Source of the DNA: a virus
Virus record (IMG/VR): IMGVR_UViG_3300022602_000067
Span: 1-64,000 of that record
DNA: 64,000 nucleotides
Direction: 5' to 3' (one strand)
The notes under the pieces were generated by a model. That model saw only the letters and a list, made by a program, of their open reading frames with translations, was not told the DNA's origin and did no database searches. Shown piece by piece: positions 39,301-47,097 of this stretch. Each line of letters starts with the position of its first letter. Positions within the stretch are counted from its first letter, which is position 1. The position numbers and the translations under genes were made by a program.

Positions 39301-40034
39301 GGGTTAGCTACCGTGCCTACTGCTGTTGCACGACTAGCAATCCAATTTGGAGTACCAACTTGAACCCATGTACCGGCTGGTGTACTGGTAAGTCCTTTTT
39401 TGTAGTACAACTTGTTAAGAGTCGTTAGTGCTACGACTGCATAATCACCTTGTTGTCCAAAACTTGGTAATGGAACATAGGTGCTAGAATTTACATAAGC
39501 TGAATTAGTAATAACTGATAGATTTCCGATTGAAGATTGTTCAATAAAGCTCTGTCCGTTAGTTGCTGTTGCTACGTTACCATTCCATTCAAATACACCG
39601 AACATAGTTGTTGCTGTGTTAAACCAGAATGTACCACCTGTTGGTGCGCCTGTTGGAATTGTCGGTGTTCCGATAAGTTGACTTGTATCTACGTTAGCAC
39701 GTACAACGTATGCACGACTGCTTACTCCTAGGAAACTATAAGCGGCTTGTAGACCATATTCATTTAGTTCGCCTGCATTGTAAGGATTGTTTTCAGCGTC
39801 AGTTTGGAAATATGGAATACCAAAAGTATTGCCAAGATCCATTTGACTTGTTAATAAGTATACAGTTCCAGCATTAGCTGTTAGTGTGCCTGGAGCAATT
39901 CCTGTTCCAGATGAATTCATTTTGTTCGCTTGAGTAGCGACTATAATTAAGGGTACGGTTCCAGGAGCCGCCGGTGTATAGAACGATTCGTCTACTACTG
40001 TTACGCTTACGCCTGGGGAACTAAGTTGAGCCAT
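36384..40034 (-). CDS. gp18: Tail sheath protein with large inserted domains, T4 gp18-like (1216 aa)
   Basis: The contractile sheath subunit. The N-terminus (SSPGVSVTVVDESFYTP, then the alpha/beta AAYSFLGVSSRAYVVRANVD) and the C-terminal ~350 residues (ending in YLRYQLNKIAKPYIFEPNDT and AVEFIYIPLRLENTGAIKGL) are the conserved assembly parts. Between them, about residues 150-850 are Thr/Ser/Gly-rich beta modules, making it almost twice T4 gp18 (659 aa). One module (about 250-340) resembles a repeat in the fibre protein at 58947-61496. GGAG and an ATAAATA octamer precede it. Confidence 0.92.
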   Translation of the reverse strand: MAQLSSPGVSVTVVDESFYTPAAPGTVPLIIVATQANKMNSSGTGIAPGTLTANAGTVYLLTSQMDLGNTFGIPYFQTDAENNPYNAGELNEYGLQAAYSFLGVSSRAYVVRANVDTSQLIGTPTIPTGAPTGGTFWFNTATTMFGVFEWNGNVATATNGQSFIEQSSIGNLSVITNSAYVNSSTYVPLPSFGQQGDYAVVALTTLNKLYYKKGLTSTPAGTWVQVGTPNWIASRATAVGTVANPTLIAGSVYTFNGYATGTTLTVTSTPTGTITVGATLTSGTGGITAGTTIASQSSGTTGSTGVYVLSQAVTGNVGTSGSPVSFTVTVTGDSIVINGTTFTGYSTVSALATAITAGSATGVTAAAINGYLNLYSNGTTTNGANPAGSITLSGTTVAKVGLSSVTYQCPQFVMSPHTSIPSYGYTGGIVTSGAPTGSVWVKTTAVNLGSSWQIQQYNSTTSSWQTQNAPLYSSNYAALAALDPTGGGINLALDTLYVKYNDDEQTPQYADWKIYYRSAIGPTSVTSSAISASTFTAGSYTFTVQASQIGSATLGTQFTVSFTAVAATSDATTLLTALTAAVSDPLIMATVNSNNSITITHLAGGDIVFTDGTGTPLSKIFTAGTTTNFYYTAPKIDGASGASSTTYISSNWSSTIGTTGNGIATASATPPTTFPANGTLWYNSGLANFDIMINDGQVWRGYLTTQAKAINSAVYASGSQLYTDPAGPIVSATQPTTQAAGTPLANGDLWIDTATIASFPQIFKYNSVTAKWILVNNQDHTTGSGIVFADARWVDNSSNSNVQTGAGTPTSIASLLLSSYVDFDCPSPALYPKGTLLFNLRRSDYNVKHYVSGYVNTQTYNLQYNGGTYPIGAGQLMTNYYPDAWVSSAANDTFGVGRFGPAAQRAVVVQALTATIEGNQNIRQPDTVIFNLLSCPGYLEVASPLVGLNNDNGLSAFIVHDTPAHLTPDATTLSNWGNNTKGAAVDGPTGLIFTDAYSAIYYPWGYSQDLLGNDIVVPPSHIMLRTIALSDNVSYPWFAPAGVRRGGVTNASSVGYVDVNTGEFYTVALNQGQRDTLAGVHVNPITYLAGTGLVAYGQYTRQLVASSLDRINVARLVIYLRYQLNKIAKPYIFEPNDTITRNQIKQQIEALLLQLTAQRALYDFLVVCDTSNNTPARIDASELHVDIAIEPVKAVEFIYIPLRLENTGAIKGLGGK

Positions 40035-40067
40035 ATTGTAATCTCCATGAGTACATGTTTCTTAATG

Positions 40068-40075
40068 TATTTATG
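40068..40075 (-). promoter_or_regulatory. Late-promoter-like octamer CATAAATA before gp18
   Basis: On the minus strand, 33 nt before the sheath ATG, with a GGAG ribosome site between. Confidence 0.6.
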
Positions 40076-40139
40076 GCAATTTGAATAAATGCTAGGGTTA
40101 TATACCCCTTAAAAGGCGCTGAAAAGGCTTAAATAAAAT

Positions 40140-40466
40140 ATGAGACCTCTATGTTCGTGCGGCAGACTACCTGTAGCAATTAACTATTATAAAAACAAAA
40201 AGCCCTACTATCGTAGCCAGTGTGGTGCTTGTTTACGGGGTGTAACTATGCCTCGATGGAAGTCAGCAGGTTATGCGATGAAATCATTATGTGATAAATG
40301 CGGTTATAAGTCACCGCATCAAGAAGTTTTTAATGTATTCCATGTAGATGGAGACTTAAACAACTGTAGGCATATTAATCTTAAGACGGTCTGTGCCAAC
40401 TGTCAGAGAGTCCTACATAAAGAGGGCGTTCGATGGCGGCAGGGAGATCTAGTACCGGATCTATAA
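40140..40466 (+). CDS. Zinc-ribbon HNH-like protein (108 aa)
   Basis: The protein carries several Cys pairs: CSCG at residue 5, QCGAC, LCDKCG and CANC. The C-terminal FNVFHVDGDLNNCRHINLKTVCANC has the His-Asn-His-like spacing of an HNH nuclease with structural zinc. It sits alone on the plus strand between gp18 and the dNMP kinase, as free-standing homing-type endonucleases often do. The 3' 86 bp overlap the convergent kinase gene. Nuclease activity is inference. Confidence 0.7.
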   Translation: MRPLCSCGRLPVAINYYKNKKPYYRSQCGACLRGVTMPRWKSAGYAMKSLCDKCGYKSPHQEVFNVFHVDGDLNNCRHINLKTVCANCQRVLHKEGVRWRQGDLVPDL

Positions 40467-41085
40467 GTGTACGCACCTTGGCATATAGTTCATCTATGCT
40501 TCCGTCGTTGTCAAACACTTGATCAAAATCTGTTCCTACCCATGCAGTTTCCGAAGCGTGTATTTTTAGTTTATCCATGCGAGTCTTTGCCAACATCCAA
40601 TTTATATGGTGATCGCCGGCATTCATGTCTACAGCATCTTGATACCAGTCGGGTTCTGGACCTCTTTTTACACGGATAACAATACCGCCCGCATCTCGTA
40701 TTGATTTAATTTCGTTAGGAAATCTACAATCGCTGATAACAATGTCGTCTTTACTGTTACGTAGTTTATTTTCCAAGCTGGCAATCCAGATATCATCGTG
40801 GAATGCTTTGCGGCATACTTCTGTACCCCAGTATTGTAAGACCCAGCGTGGTGTGAGATTTGGCATGTCTAATCGTTCTGCCCACCATGGATCTACTTGT
40901 TCTCGCCATTCACGTGCTTGTTTAGTGCGGCCTTCCAACATGGTTCTGTCCCACCCAAAAACCATACTTACCGCATCTTTTAGAGAATTGGCAAAACTTT
41001 CTCTTCTAAATCCGTGAAAGTTAGTCAAATAATCAGCAATAGTATCTTTGCCCGAACCAATAAAACCGCATACGCCTATAATCAT
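40381..41085 (-). CDS. gp1: Deoxynucleoside monophosphate kinase, T4 gp1-like (234 aa)
   Basis: The enzyme phosphorylates dNMPs for phage DNA synthesis. The P-loop GFIGSGKD is at residues 7-14. FHGFRRESFANSLKDAVS and LTPRWVLQYWGTEVCRKAFHDDIW are the NMP-binding segments, DDIVISDCRFPNEIKSIRDAGG contains the second Asp, and GIVIRVKR is the following strand. The last ~35 residues extend beyond the core and are encoded in the stretch overlapped by the plus-strand zinc-ribbon gene. The start lies just after a long hairpin terminator. Confidence 0.88.
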   Translation of the reverse strand: MIIGVCGFIGSGKDTIADYLTNFHGFRRESFANSLKDAVSMVFGWDRTMLEGRTKQAREWREQVDPWWAERLDMPNLTPRWVLQYWGTEVCRKAFHDDIWIASLENKLRNSKDDIVISDCRFPNEIKSIRDAGGIVIRVKRGPEPDWYQDAVDMNAGDHHINWMLAKTRMDKLKIHASETAWVGTDFDQVFDNDGSIDELYAKVRTLIDPVLDLPAAIERPLYVGLSDSWHRPS

Positions 41086-41087
41086 AA

Positions 41088-41134
41088 GAAACCCCGTAAT
41101 GTAGTGCTAGTATATAACACTTTTATTACGGGGT
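41088..41134 (-). terminator. Long hairpin terminator between the 41154-41786 gene and dNMP kinase
   Basis: ACCCCGTAAT (41091-41100) pairs with ATTACGGGGT (41125-41134), with an inner AGTG/CACT pairing. On the minus strand it is followed by TTTCTT. Confidence 0.75.
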
Positions 41135-41153
41135 CAATTAATTAATTACTCAA

Positions 41154-41786
41154 TTATACTGGAACTTCTTCCCATTGTACTGAGTAAGCTGTACCTGATG
41201 AACCTGAAGCGGCACTTAGGTAAAATTCTGCGTATGCACCTGGTGGAAGAATCAATGAACCTTCCAAATCATAGTATGCACCACCAACTGAAGCTGCCTG
41301 AGCACCAACAATAGTGTGAACTACTGGAGTTGTACCACCAGTACTTGCCGCTGTACCAAAAGTTGCTACAGAGTAAGCAATACCTTGACCTTGTGCGTTT
41401 TGGCCGTTTACAAAAGCGTTACGTGTAGTAGCTAGTGTTGTGCTTGATGGAGGTTGTGTTGTAACACCAGTTGCTAGACCATATAGTGTAGCAGTTGGAG
41501 CAACAACGAATGCAAAACCTACTTTATTAATAACCAAGTTAACTGAGCTAGCTAATGGGTTGAATAATGCCAAACCTGTATAAGCTGAACCTAGTGCAAT
41601 AATACCGTTTGAAGCTGTTTGTGCGGCTGTATTTGCAACAAACACGTTACGACGGTAAGTTGTTTCGTAATAACGACCATGTAGTTCGCTAACTACTAAA
41701 TCGCCTAATTGTCCTTGACGGATTGCTGGGGTAGCGCCTGGCTGGTTTGAACCTGCTGGTGCGCCGACTTGTCCTTGAATTAACAT
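41154..41786 (-). CDS. Virion structural protein (210 aa)
   Basis: The start MLIQGQVGAPAGSNQPG with RQGQLGDLVVSELHGRYYE is a pattern I associate with structural proteins of marine phages. The rest is a beta-rich domain (GIIALGSAYTGLALFNPLAS, VNLVINKVGFAFVV, EGSLILPPGAYAEFYLSA) resembling a capsid- or fibre-decorating jelly-roll. AAGGAG precedes the ATG. It is followed by a strong terminator, which suggests a highly expressed unit with the next gene upstream. Confidence 0.7.
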   Translation of the reverse strand: MLIQGQVGAPAGSNQPGATPAIRQGQLGDLVVSELHGRYYETTYRRNVFVANTAAQTASNGIIALGSAYTGLALFNPLASSVNLVINKVGFAFVVAPTATLYGLATGVTTQPPSSTTLATTRNAFVNGQNAQGQGIAYSVATFGTAASTGGTTPVVHTIVGAQAASVGGAYYDLEGSLILPPGAYAEFYLSAASGSSGTAYSVQWEEVPV

Positions 41787-41798
41787 TTATAAATCTCC

Positions 41799-42248
41799 TT
41801 AATTGATCGGGTTATTGTAGACGGAGTTCACATCTGTACGCAACCCGTCGATATCGTCATTAATATTTAGCCCTTGTGCTAAAATAATGTTCATTACACG
41901 TAGTTCTTGCAAGACTTGATCCATAGTTTCTTGCATTTTTTGAATCTGGCCGCCGTATTCTGCAACGTTGTTAGACTCATATCCCGGCGCTGTATCATAA
42001 TAAACGTTAATTTTATCACTAGAATTTAGAGATGCTGTGCTAACAGCTAGTGTGATTACACTACCGTTAATGCTAGTAATACCTAATCCTGGAGCGCCAG
42101 CAATATACAATGGGGTATTAGCAGTAACATCGATTACAGCATATAATTTATCTAGATTAAAATTTCCTGGATAAGCGCTGAAATCCAGCGTGCCTACGCC
42201 TGCGGCACCTGGAGTTAATATTGGTTGAAATGGTAATAATTGTTTCAT
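41799..42248 (-). CDS. Virion protein with a C-terminal coiled coil (149 aa)
   Basis: The N-terminal ~90 residues are beta-rich (LLPFQPILTPGAAGVGTLDF, NGSVITLAVSTASLNSSDKI). Residues 98-135 form a helix suited to a coiled coil (QIQKMQETMDQVLQELRVMN). It looks like a trimeric fibre-base or decoration protein. AAAGGAC precedes the ATG. It sits between two structural genes in one operon. Confidence 0.65.
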   Translation of the reverse strand: MKQLLPFQPILTPGAAGVGTLDFSAYPGNFNLDKLYAVIDVTANTPLYIAGAPGLGITSINGSVITLAVSTASLNSSDKINVYYDTAPGYESNNVAEYGGQIQKMQETMDQVLQELRVMNIILAQGLNINDDIDGLRTDVNSVYNNPIN

Positions 42249-42257
42249 GTTTGTCCT

Positions 42258-44402
42258 TTATAGCGCCAACTGATAAGCTAATACTGTTGTTAGATTGGGT
42301 ACGACCACTCCATTTTGCTTGATTGTACCTGCAAAATTGGTAGTGCTACCAGTGTTGCCTATATTTACTGTTCCAGTAACACCCGAAAATAAATTTACAG
42401 TTCCTGTGGTTACATTGGTTGTTACTGTTGCTGTTCCTGAACTAGTATTACCTAACACACTAAATGTACTGTTTCCAGTACTTTGTCCAACGTAATAAGT
42501 TACACCTGGAGCACCTTCGTTTATCGTAGTAGCCGCACCATATGCATTAATAGTTGTAGCACTGGTATTGAATATTGTAGCAGTACCTGTACTGGCAGTC
42601 GTTAAAGTTGGATTAGTAAAATTCAATACACCAGTAGTTGACAACTGCATCTGTTGACTACCACCATTATAGAAACTCAATGGTAAGTATGTACCAGAAC
42701 CGTTAACACCTGATACTAACTGTACATCGGTAGTACCGTTAGTAGCAATTAAAATCTTGCTAGCATTAGTTAAATTACTACTGTTGGCAGCTTGCCAACT
42801 GGCTGCTGTAGCAGTGCCGTTTGGAACTACATATACGCCTGGATTAGCATTTGTCGTTTTTGTTGTGAATACCGTGCGACTATTAACTGTAGCATTGTCA
42901 AAATCACCAGCAATCTGTGTACTAGTAGCATAGGTCATGTTACCGTTAACGCTAGTAGAACCATTTAGTGTTGCAGTTCCAGTTACAGTTAAACCGTTGT
43001 TTACTGTAGTGGTACCTGTACTTGCACCTATGTTCAATGCTGTTGCCGCGCCACCAAAATTTATAGTTGTTGCTGTTGTGTTTAGTAAAGGTATAATTGT
43101 TTGATTTGTTGTAATACCAAGAGAGCTGTTAGCACCAATAGCACCAGTACTGTTGATAGAAGTTACAGTTTCGGTATTGGTTGTTGTAGTAGTTCCGTTA
43201 ATTGTTAAATTACCTGAAACTGTTAGATCATTATTGATGGTTGTTACACCACCTCGGCTGTTACCACCGCCAGTGCTAGCACCAATACTGATAGTAGTTG
43301 CCGCGCCAAATGCATTTATAGTAGTAGCAGTTGTATTATATAAAGAAAACGTTGTGCTTGAAGTAGTAACACCAGTTGTTACTACCGGTGAAGATAATGT
43401 TGGACTTGAACCAAAACTAGTCAGGCTACTGCTAACTACAGTAGAATTTAATGTTGTACCACTTAAAGCGCCTGCATTGGCTGTGATTACTCCGGCTGAT
43501 GCTGTAATACTTGTACCGTCTACTTTTACTGCGCCTATCTGTGAACTGGTAGCTTGAGCTAGACCAATAGTACCATTACTGTTCGTAATACCACTGGTAG
43601 CTACAGCGGGAATTAATACGCCTCCTAGCTGAGATGAACTGCTAGCTGTTAAGTAGAATGTTACTGCGGCTGTACCATTAAATGTACTAGATGTACTAGT
43701 TAATCCGTTACCGATAGTAAGAGAATACTGATCTGCTAAACTGATTGTAGCAGAGCCTCCTAACGCAACTGTAGTTCCGTTGATAGTCACTGAATTATTT
43801 GTCAGCGCACTATTTGGAATATTAGTTAAGGTATTGTTTGACCCGTTGATAGTTTTATTGGTAAGCGTATCTGTTGTAGAGCGGCCAACAAGTGTGTCTG
43901 TTGTTGTTGGCAATGTTAATAAACCGCTATTACTGATTGAAGAAATTATAGGTTGTGTCAGTGTTTTATTTGTCAACGTAGCTGTGTTGGTCAAACTGAC
44001 AGCATCTGTAATTCCAAAACCAGCGATAGTTGTAGGTACACTTGTCAAAGCTGACCATGCTAGACTAGTAATGGGAATTGTGTAACTACTAGCACTACCG
44101 TCAAAACTCACACCGTTAATCAAGGTAGGAGTTGCTAATTTTGTAGCAGTAGTGGCTGTAGCTACTGTAGCAGTAATTGTTATATTGCTAGATCCATCAA
44201 AGCTCACACCGTTAATAGTTACCGGTGCCGCAAGTTTAGTTGCTGTGGCAGCATTTCCGCCTAAAACATAATTTTTTAATGTAAGAAGTGTAGTAGCTTC
44301 GCTGGTTGGAGTACCTGATACCGAAGCAGTGACCAGCATTAGATTTGCGTCTGCTAAACTGCTCGTGGTAGGTAGTGCGGAAAGTGTAGTGTATGATGGC
44401 AT
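42258..44402 (-). CDS. Tail-fibre-like protein (714 aa)
   Basis: A long repetitive beta protein. The N-terminus (LPTTSSLADANLMLVTASVS then TTLLTLKNYVLGG) is related to that of the 45135-46214 gene. It contains repeated LATPTLINGVSFDGSxxxxI units, NTATLTNKTLTQPIISSISN, and SGNLTINGTTTTTNTETVTS, the same fibre module as in the 8772-10679 protein. An Asn/Thr-rich C-terminal shaft ends FAGTIKQNGVVVPNL. Receptor role is inference. AATAAATA lies 4 nt before the ATG. Confidence 0.7.
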   Translation of the reverse strand: MPSYTTLSALPTTSSLADANLMLVTASVSGTPTSEATTLLTLKNYVLGGNAATATKLAAPVTINGVSFDGSSNITITATVATATTATKLATPTLINGVSFDGSASSYTIPITSLAWSALTSVPTTIAGFGITDAVSLTNTATLTNKTLTQPIISSISNSGLLTLPTTTDTLVGRSTTDTLTNKTINGSNNTLTNIPNSALTNNSVTINGTTVALGGSATISLADQYSLTIGNGLTSTSSTFNGTAAVTFYLTASSSSQLGGVLIPAVATSGITNSNGTIGLAQATSSQIGAVKVDGTSITASAGVITANAGALSGTTLNSTVVSSSLTSFGSSPTLSSPVVTTGVTTSSTTFSLYNTTATTINAFGAATTISIGASTGGGNSRGGVTTINNDLTVSGNLTINGTTTTTNTETVTSINSTGAIGANSSLGITTNQTIIPLLNTTATTINFGGAATALNIGASTGTTTVNNGLTVTGTATLNGSTSVNGNMTYATSTQIAGDFDNATVNSRTVFTTKTTNANPGVYVVPNGTATAASWQAANSSNLTNASKILIATNGTTDVQLVSGVNGSGTYLPLSFYNGGSQQMQLSTTGVLNFTNPTLTTASTGTATIFNTSATTINAYGAATTINEGAPGVTYYVGQSTGNSTFSVLGNTSSGTATVTTNVTTGTVNLFSGVTGTVNIGNTGSTTNFAGTIKQNGVVVPNLTTVLAYQLAL

Positions 44403-44406
44403 AGTG

Positions 44407-44414
44407 TATTTATT
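44407..44414 (-). promoter_or_regulatory. Late-promoter-like octamer AATAAATA
   Basis: On the minus strand, 4 nt before the ATG at 44402. Confidence 0.5.
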
Positions 44415-44451
44415 GCTTTTTGGTAATTATTAAGTACCTATAACCGTTTCT

Positions 44452-45135
44452 TTAGAATGGTTTACTTGTCGAAGTTGTTACTGAACCTGTATTAGTCACT
44501 GTATTAGTACCACTAGAATCTGTAGTTACACTTGCACCTAACATCAAATACTTGGTATTTGCTATACTTGTTAGCGGTGCATTTGGAACAGTAATACTGG
44601 TAAGAGTTGGATCGTAAACAAAAGATCCTACCACAGCTCTAAAATTTGTCATTTGTCCCGGCCAACTACGCACATAACTCATACCTATACGTGTTGTAGC
44701 CGCGGTATAATTAAGGGCATTTGTTTGGGCGGCACCTGCTCGTGTACCGTTAAGGAACAATGCTTCAGTTGTGCTGTTTCTTGTTAGGGCAAAGTGATAC
44801 CAAGTGTTAGCTGTCATTGTTGGCGTAGTATAACTGACACTTCCGCCGCCACCGTTCTTGTCTGAGAATATTACAGTTGAACTACTTACGATTAAATTCA
44901 TCATACCGTTACCGTCACCGGCGCTGGCATTGGCGCCAAACAAAGCATATTGATTGGTAAAGTCTGGCAATCGGAACCAACCTTCAACGGTGTAAGATCC
45001 GCCGCCTAATGTAAATCCTGTAGATAGATCTAACATACGTGTACCAGCAACTCCACCGGGAAAACTTAAACTACCAGCCAATGTGCTGCCACTAGATATT
45101 TTGTGGCTCATGTTGTGCATCATTATACCAGTCAT
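44452..45135 (-). CDS. LamG/concanavalin-like lectin domain virion protein (227 aa)
   Basis: Residues 20-190 follow the LamG jelly-roll order: GTRMLDLSTGFTLGGGSYTVEGWFRLPD, YALFGANASAGDG, NTWYHFALTRN, ALFLNGTRAGAAQ and GMSYVRSWPGQMTNFRAVVGSF. This domain binds carbohydrate in many phage and bacterial proteins. The first 12 residues contain several Met and His. Its ATG overlaps the stop of the upstream fibre gene (TAATG), so the two are coupled. A receptor-binding accessory is likely but inferred. Confidence 0.75.
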   Translation of the reverse strand: MTGIMMHNMSHKISSGSTLAGSLSFPGGVAGTRMLDLSTGFTLGGGSYTVEGWFRLPDFTNQYALFGANASAGDGNGMMNLIVSSSTVIFSDKNGGGGSVSYTTPTMTANTWYHFALTRNSTTEALFLNGTRAGAAQTNALNYTAATTRIGMSYVRSWPGQMTNFRAVVGSFVYDPTLTSITVPNAPLTSIANTKYLMLGASVTTDSSGTNTVTNTGSVTTSTSKPF

Positions 45136-46214
45136 TATGTTAATCCTGTTCCGTTTATAAACCAGCTTGTACTGGTAACTTTAACCGCAGTGGCCATACC
45201 ATATGCGGCCAGTGTTCGGCTTCCTGTTGTACCAGTGCCGCCTAAATACATGGTGTCAGTTGTTATAGCAATGGTCACTGTTGCTCCTGATGCCGCAATA
45301 AAAGCAATAGTTGTCCCAATAGGAAATGCTACACTACTATTGGCAGGAATAGTTACAGTGCATGTTGCTGTTACATAGATATGTTTTCCAGCGTCGCCTA
45401 TAACAATAGGGTATGCACTAGAAACACTATTTTGAGGCATGCCTAAATAACCAATACTGGAAGCTGTACTAGACGTAGTAGCTGTTGCGGCAAATCCTAT
45501 TACAGACCCTGTAAATGTTGGACCGGACAATGGCGCATAAGTTGTACTGGCTGTGCTAGTTGTTAGATAACTGCTTAGTGATGAAGTTGTGGCATACGAA
45601 GTCAGTGTGCTGGTCAAGGTACTTGATGTCACATAGGATGTCAATGTGGTTGTCAATCCGCTTGGACTAACATAATCAGTACCAGCAGTTGCGGCGGTGA
45701 GAGCGTTTGCTCCATTGCCTTTTACTATGCCGCTGATAGTTCCAATAGGTGATTGATAGTCGGTACCTGCAACCGCAATTGATAGTGCGCCAGTAGAAGT
45801 TGTGCTTTTAACTATACCAGTAGCTAAGGCGCTAGTTCCTGCTGAATAATCTGTTCCGCTAGTGGCTGACACTACTGAAGTGCCATTGCCTTTTAATATT
45901 CCAGTAACACTAGATCCAAATGTCGGGTATCCCCATGTAATACTAGTACCGTTCCAATATAAACTTGTACCAGTTGTAGTAGGTGCAGATACAAATGCTG
46001 TAGTATTCAGTGCAGATTGATATGGTATCTGATTGGCACCGCCTTGCGCTAGATTGGTAGCATTTGTGCTAGTGCCAGTCAGCATAAATGTCTTGATTGT
46101 GCTTAATGGAACTTGTACACTAGTGGCTGTGCTCGATACAGTTGCTACCAGAGCGGTGGTTTCTGAACCGGTTAAACTTTGTCCAAGCGTAGGTAGATCT
46201 GTAAATTTTGTCAT
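45135..46214 (-). CDS. Tail-fibre-like protein (359 aa)
   Basis: The N-terminus (FTDLPTLGQSLTGSETTALV then VQVPLSTIKTFMLTG) is related to the start of the 714-aa fibre. The middle contains repeated GILKGNGTSVVSATSGTDYS-type units (three copies with GIVKxxxx and GTDY). The C-terminal domain (YPIVIGDAGKHIYVTATCTV then FPIGTTIAFIAASGATVTI) resembles a common phage fibre tip fold. It lies directly downstream of the gp13-like gene. Confidence 0.7.
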   Translation of the reverse strand: MTKFTDLPTLGQSLTGSETTALVATVSSTATSVQVPLSTIKTFMLTGTSTNATNLAQGGANQIPYQSALNTTAFVSAPTTTGTSLYWNGTSITWGYPTFGSSVTGILKGNGTSVVSATSGTDYSAGTSALATGIVKSTTSTGALSIAVAGTDYQSPIGTISGIVKGNGANALTAATAGTDYVSPSGLTTTLTSYVTSSTLTSTLTSYATTSSLSSYLTTSTASTTYAPLSGPTFTGSVIGFAATATTSSTASSIGYLGMPQNSVSSAYPIVIGDAGKHIYVTATCTVTIPANSSVAFPIGTTIAFIAASGATVTIAITTDTMYLGGTGTTGSRTLAAYGMATAVKVTSTSWFINGTGLT

Positions 46215-46217
46215 TGC

Positions 46218-47009
46218 TTATCCTATAACCATGGTCATTGGTATTCCACCAGCGGCATTGGTTTCTATTTCTTTTTCTAATTTTTCTATTGTTTCTTTGG
46301 CTTCTGTTATTAACGCAGTACCGTTTAACTGCATGCCACCCGAGCCTGGTCCAGCAATACTAGCAAATTTGCTTCGTGCTTGTCCTAGAATCTGTTTGCT
46401 AACTGCAAGGCTGTAATCACGTAACCATTGTTTAGCATAAGGATCTTGTAATAGCACCCAATCTGGACGGAAGTTGTAGCACTGCACTAGTATCTGCTCA
46501 CCTTGTGCGAAAGGACGTTGTAGAATATTTAGAATATGTGTTGTTGGCTTCCACAAAAATTCTATGTAGGATCCAAACATACGCCCTACTAATTTTTGGT
46601 AACCGGCAAAAGCATCATATGTTGCTAATCCGCCCATCATTGATCCAGACATTAGATACGTATTTGTATATGCCAAGTTAAAGGGTTCAAACAAAGTACC
46701 ACCAGCACCGATACCGCTACGACTGCCGATAGCACGACGGAATACTTGGCGAACTGTAATAACTTCATCGGGTAATCTGTATTCATTTTGATCCTGTATT
46801 AATTCTAAGAACATATAGCTTTCTTCTACACTGTTACTGCTACGCTGACGATAGTAGGTAAGAGCGCGATCTAGTGCTAGTTCCATATGTTGTGGATCTA
46901 ATTCCACATCAACCATACCATCGCCTAGCATGAGTTTAATATATTCAAACACTGCATTACGCTCGATAGTGCTGTTTGATTGGGTTGTTGACGGTAAGGA
47001 ATCGGCCAT
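46218..47009 (-). CDS. gp13: Neck protein, gp13-like (263 aa)
   Basis: The start MADSLPSTTQSNSTIERNAV at 47009 is chosen because AGGAG lies upstream. The protein has the marine gp13 pattern: VFEYIKLMLGDGMVDVELDP, LDRALTYYRQRSSNSVEESY, YRLPDEVITVRQVFRRAIG, and near the C-terminus VLLQDPYAKQWLRDYSLAVS with KQILGQARSKFASIAGPG. T4 gp13 forms part of the head-closure complex with gp14. The identity as gp13 rather than another neck protein is from pattern memory. Confidence 0.65.
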   Translation of the reverse strand: MADSLPSTTQSNSTIERNAVFEYIKLMLGDGMVDVELDPQHMELALDRALTYYRQRSSNSVEESYMFLELIQDQNEYRLPDEVITVRQVFRRAIGSRSGIGAGGTLFEPFNLAYTNTYLMSGSMMGGLATYDAFAGYQKLVGRMFGSYIEFLWKPTTHILNILQRPFAQGEQILVQCYNFRPDWVLLQDPYAKQWLRDYSLAVSKQILGQARSKFASIAGPGSGGMQLNGTALITEAKETIEKLEKEIETNAAGGIPMTMVIG

Positions 47010-47048
47010 TTTTTGTTCTCCTACTATATTTAGCTGGCAACAGCTAAC

Positions 47049-47056
47049 GATAAATA
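47049..47056 (+). promoter_or_regulatory. Late-promoter-like octamer GATAAATA
   Basis: On the plus strand, 41 nt before the GTG start at 47098, in the divergent gap between neck genes. Confidence 0.55.
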
Positions 47057-47097
47057 TCATATGTCATATAATTGCAAAGTTATGTTAGGAGTTTAAC

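Noticed and set aside
43153-44085. Long Val/Leu-rich reading frames on the plus strand opposite the fibre genes
   Set aside because: They are antisense shadows of Thr/Ser/Asn-rich fibre codons. They have no ribosome sites and hydrophobic low-complexity products. The same applies to similar frames opposite 8772-10679 and 53896-61496.
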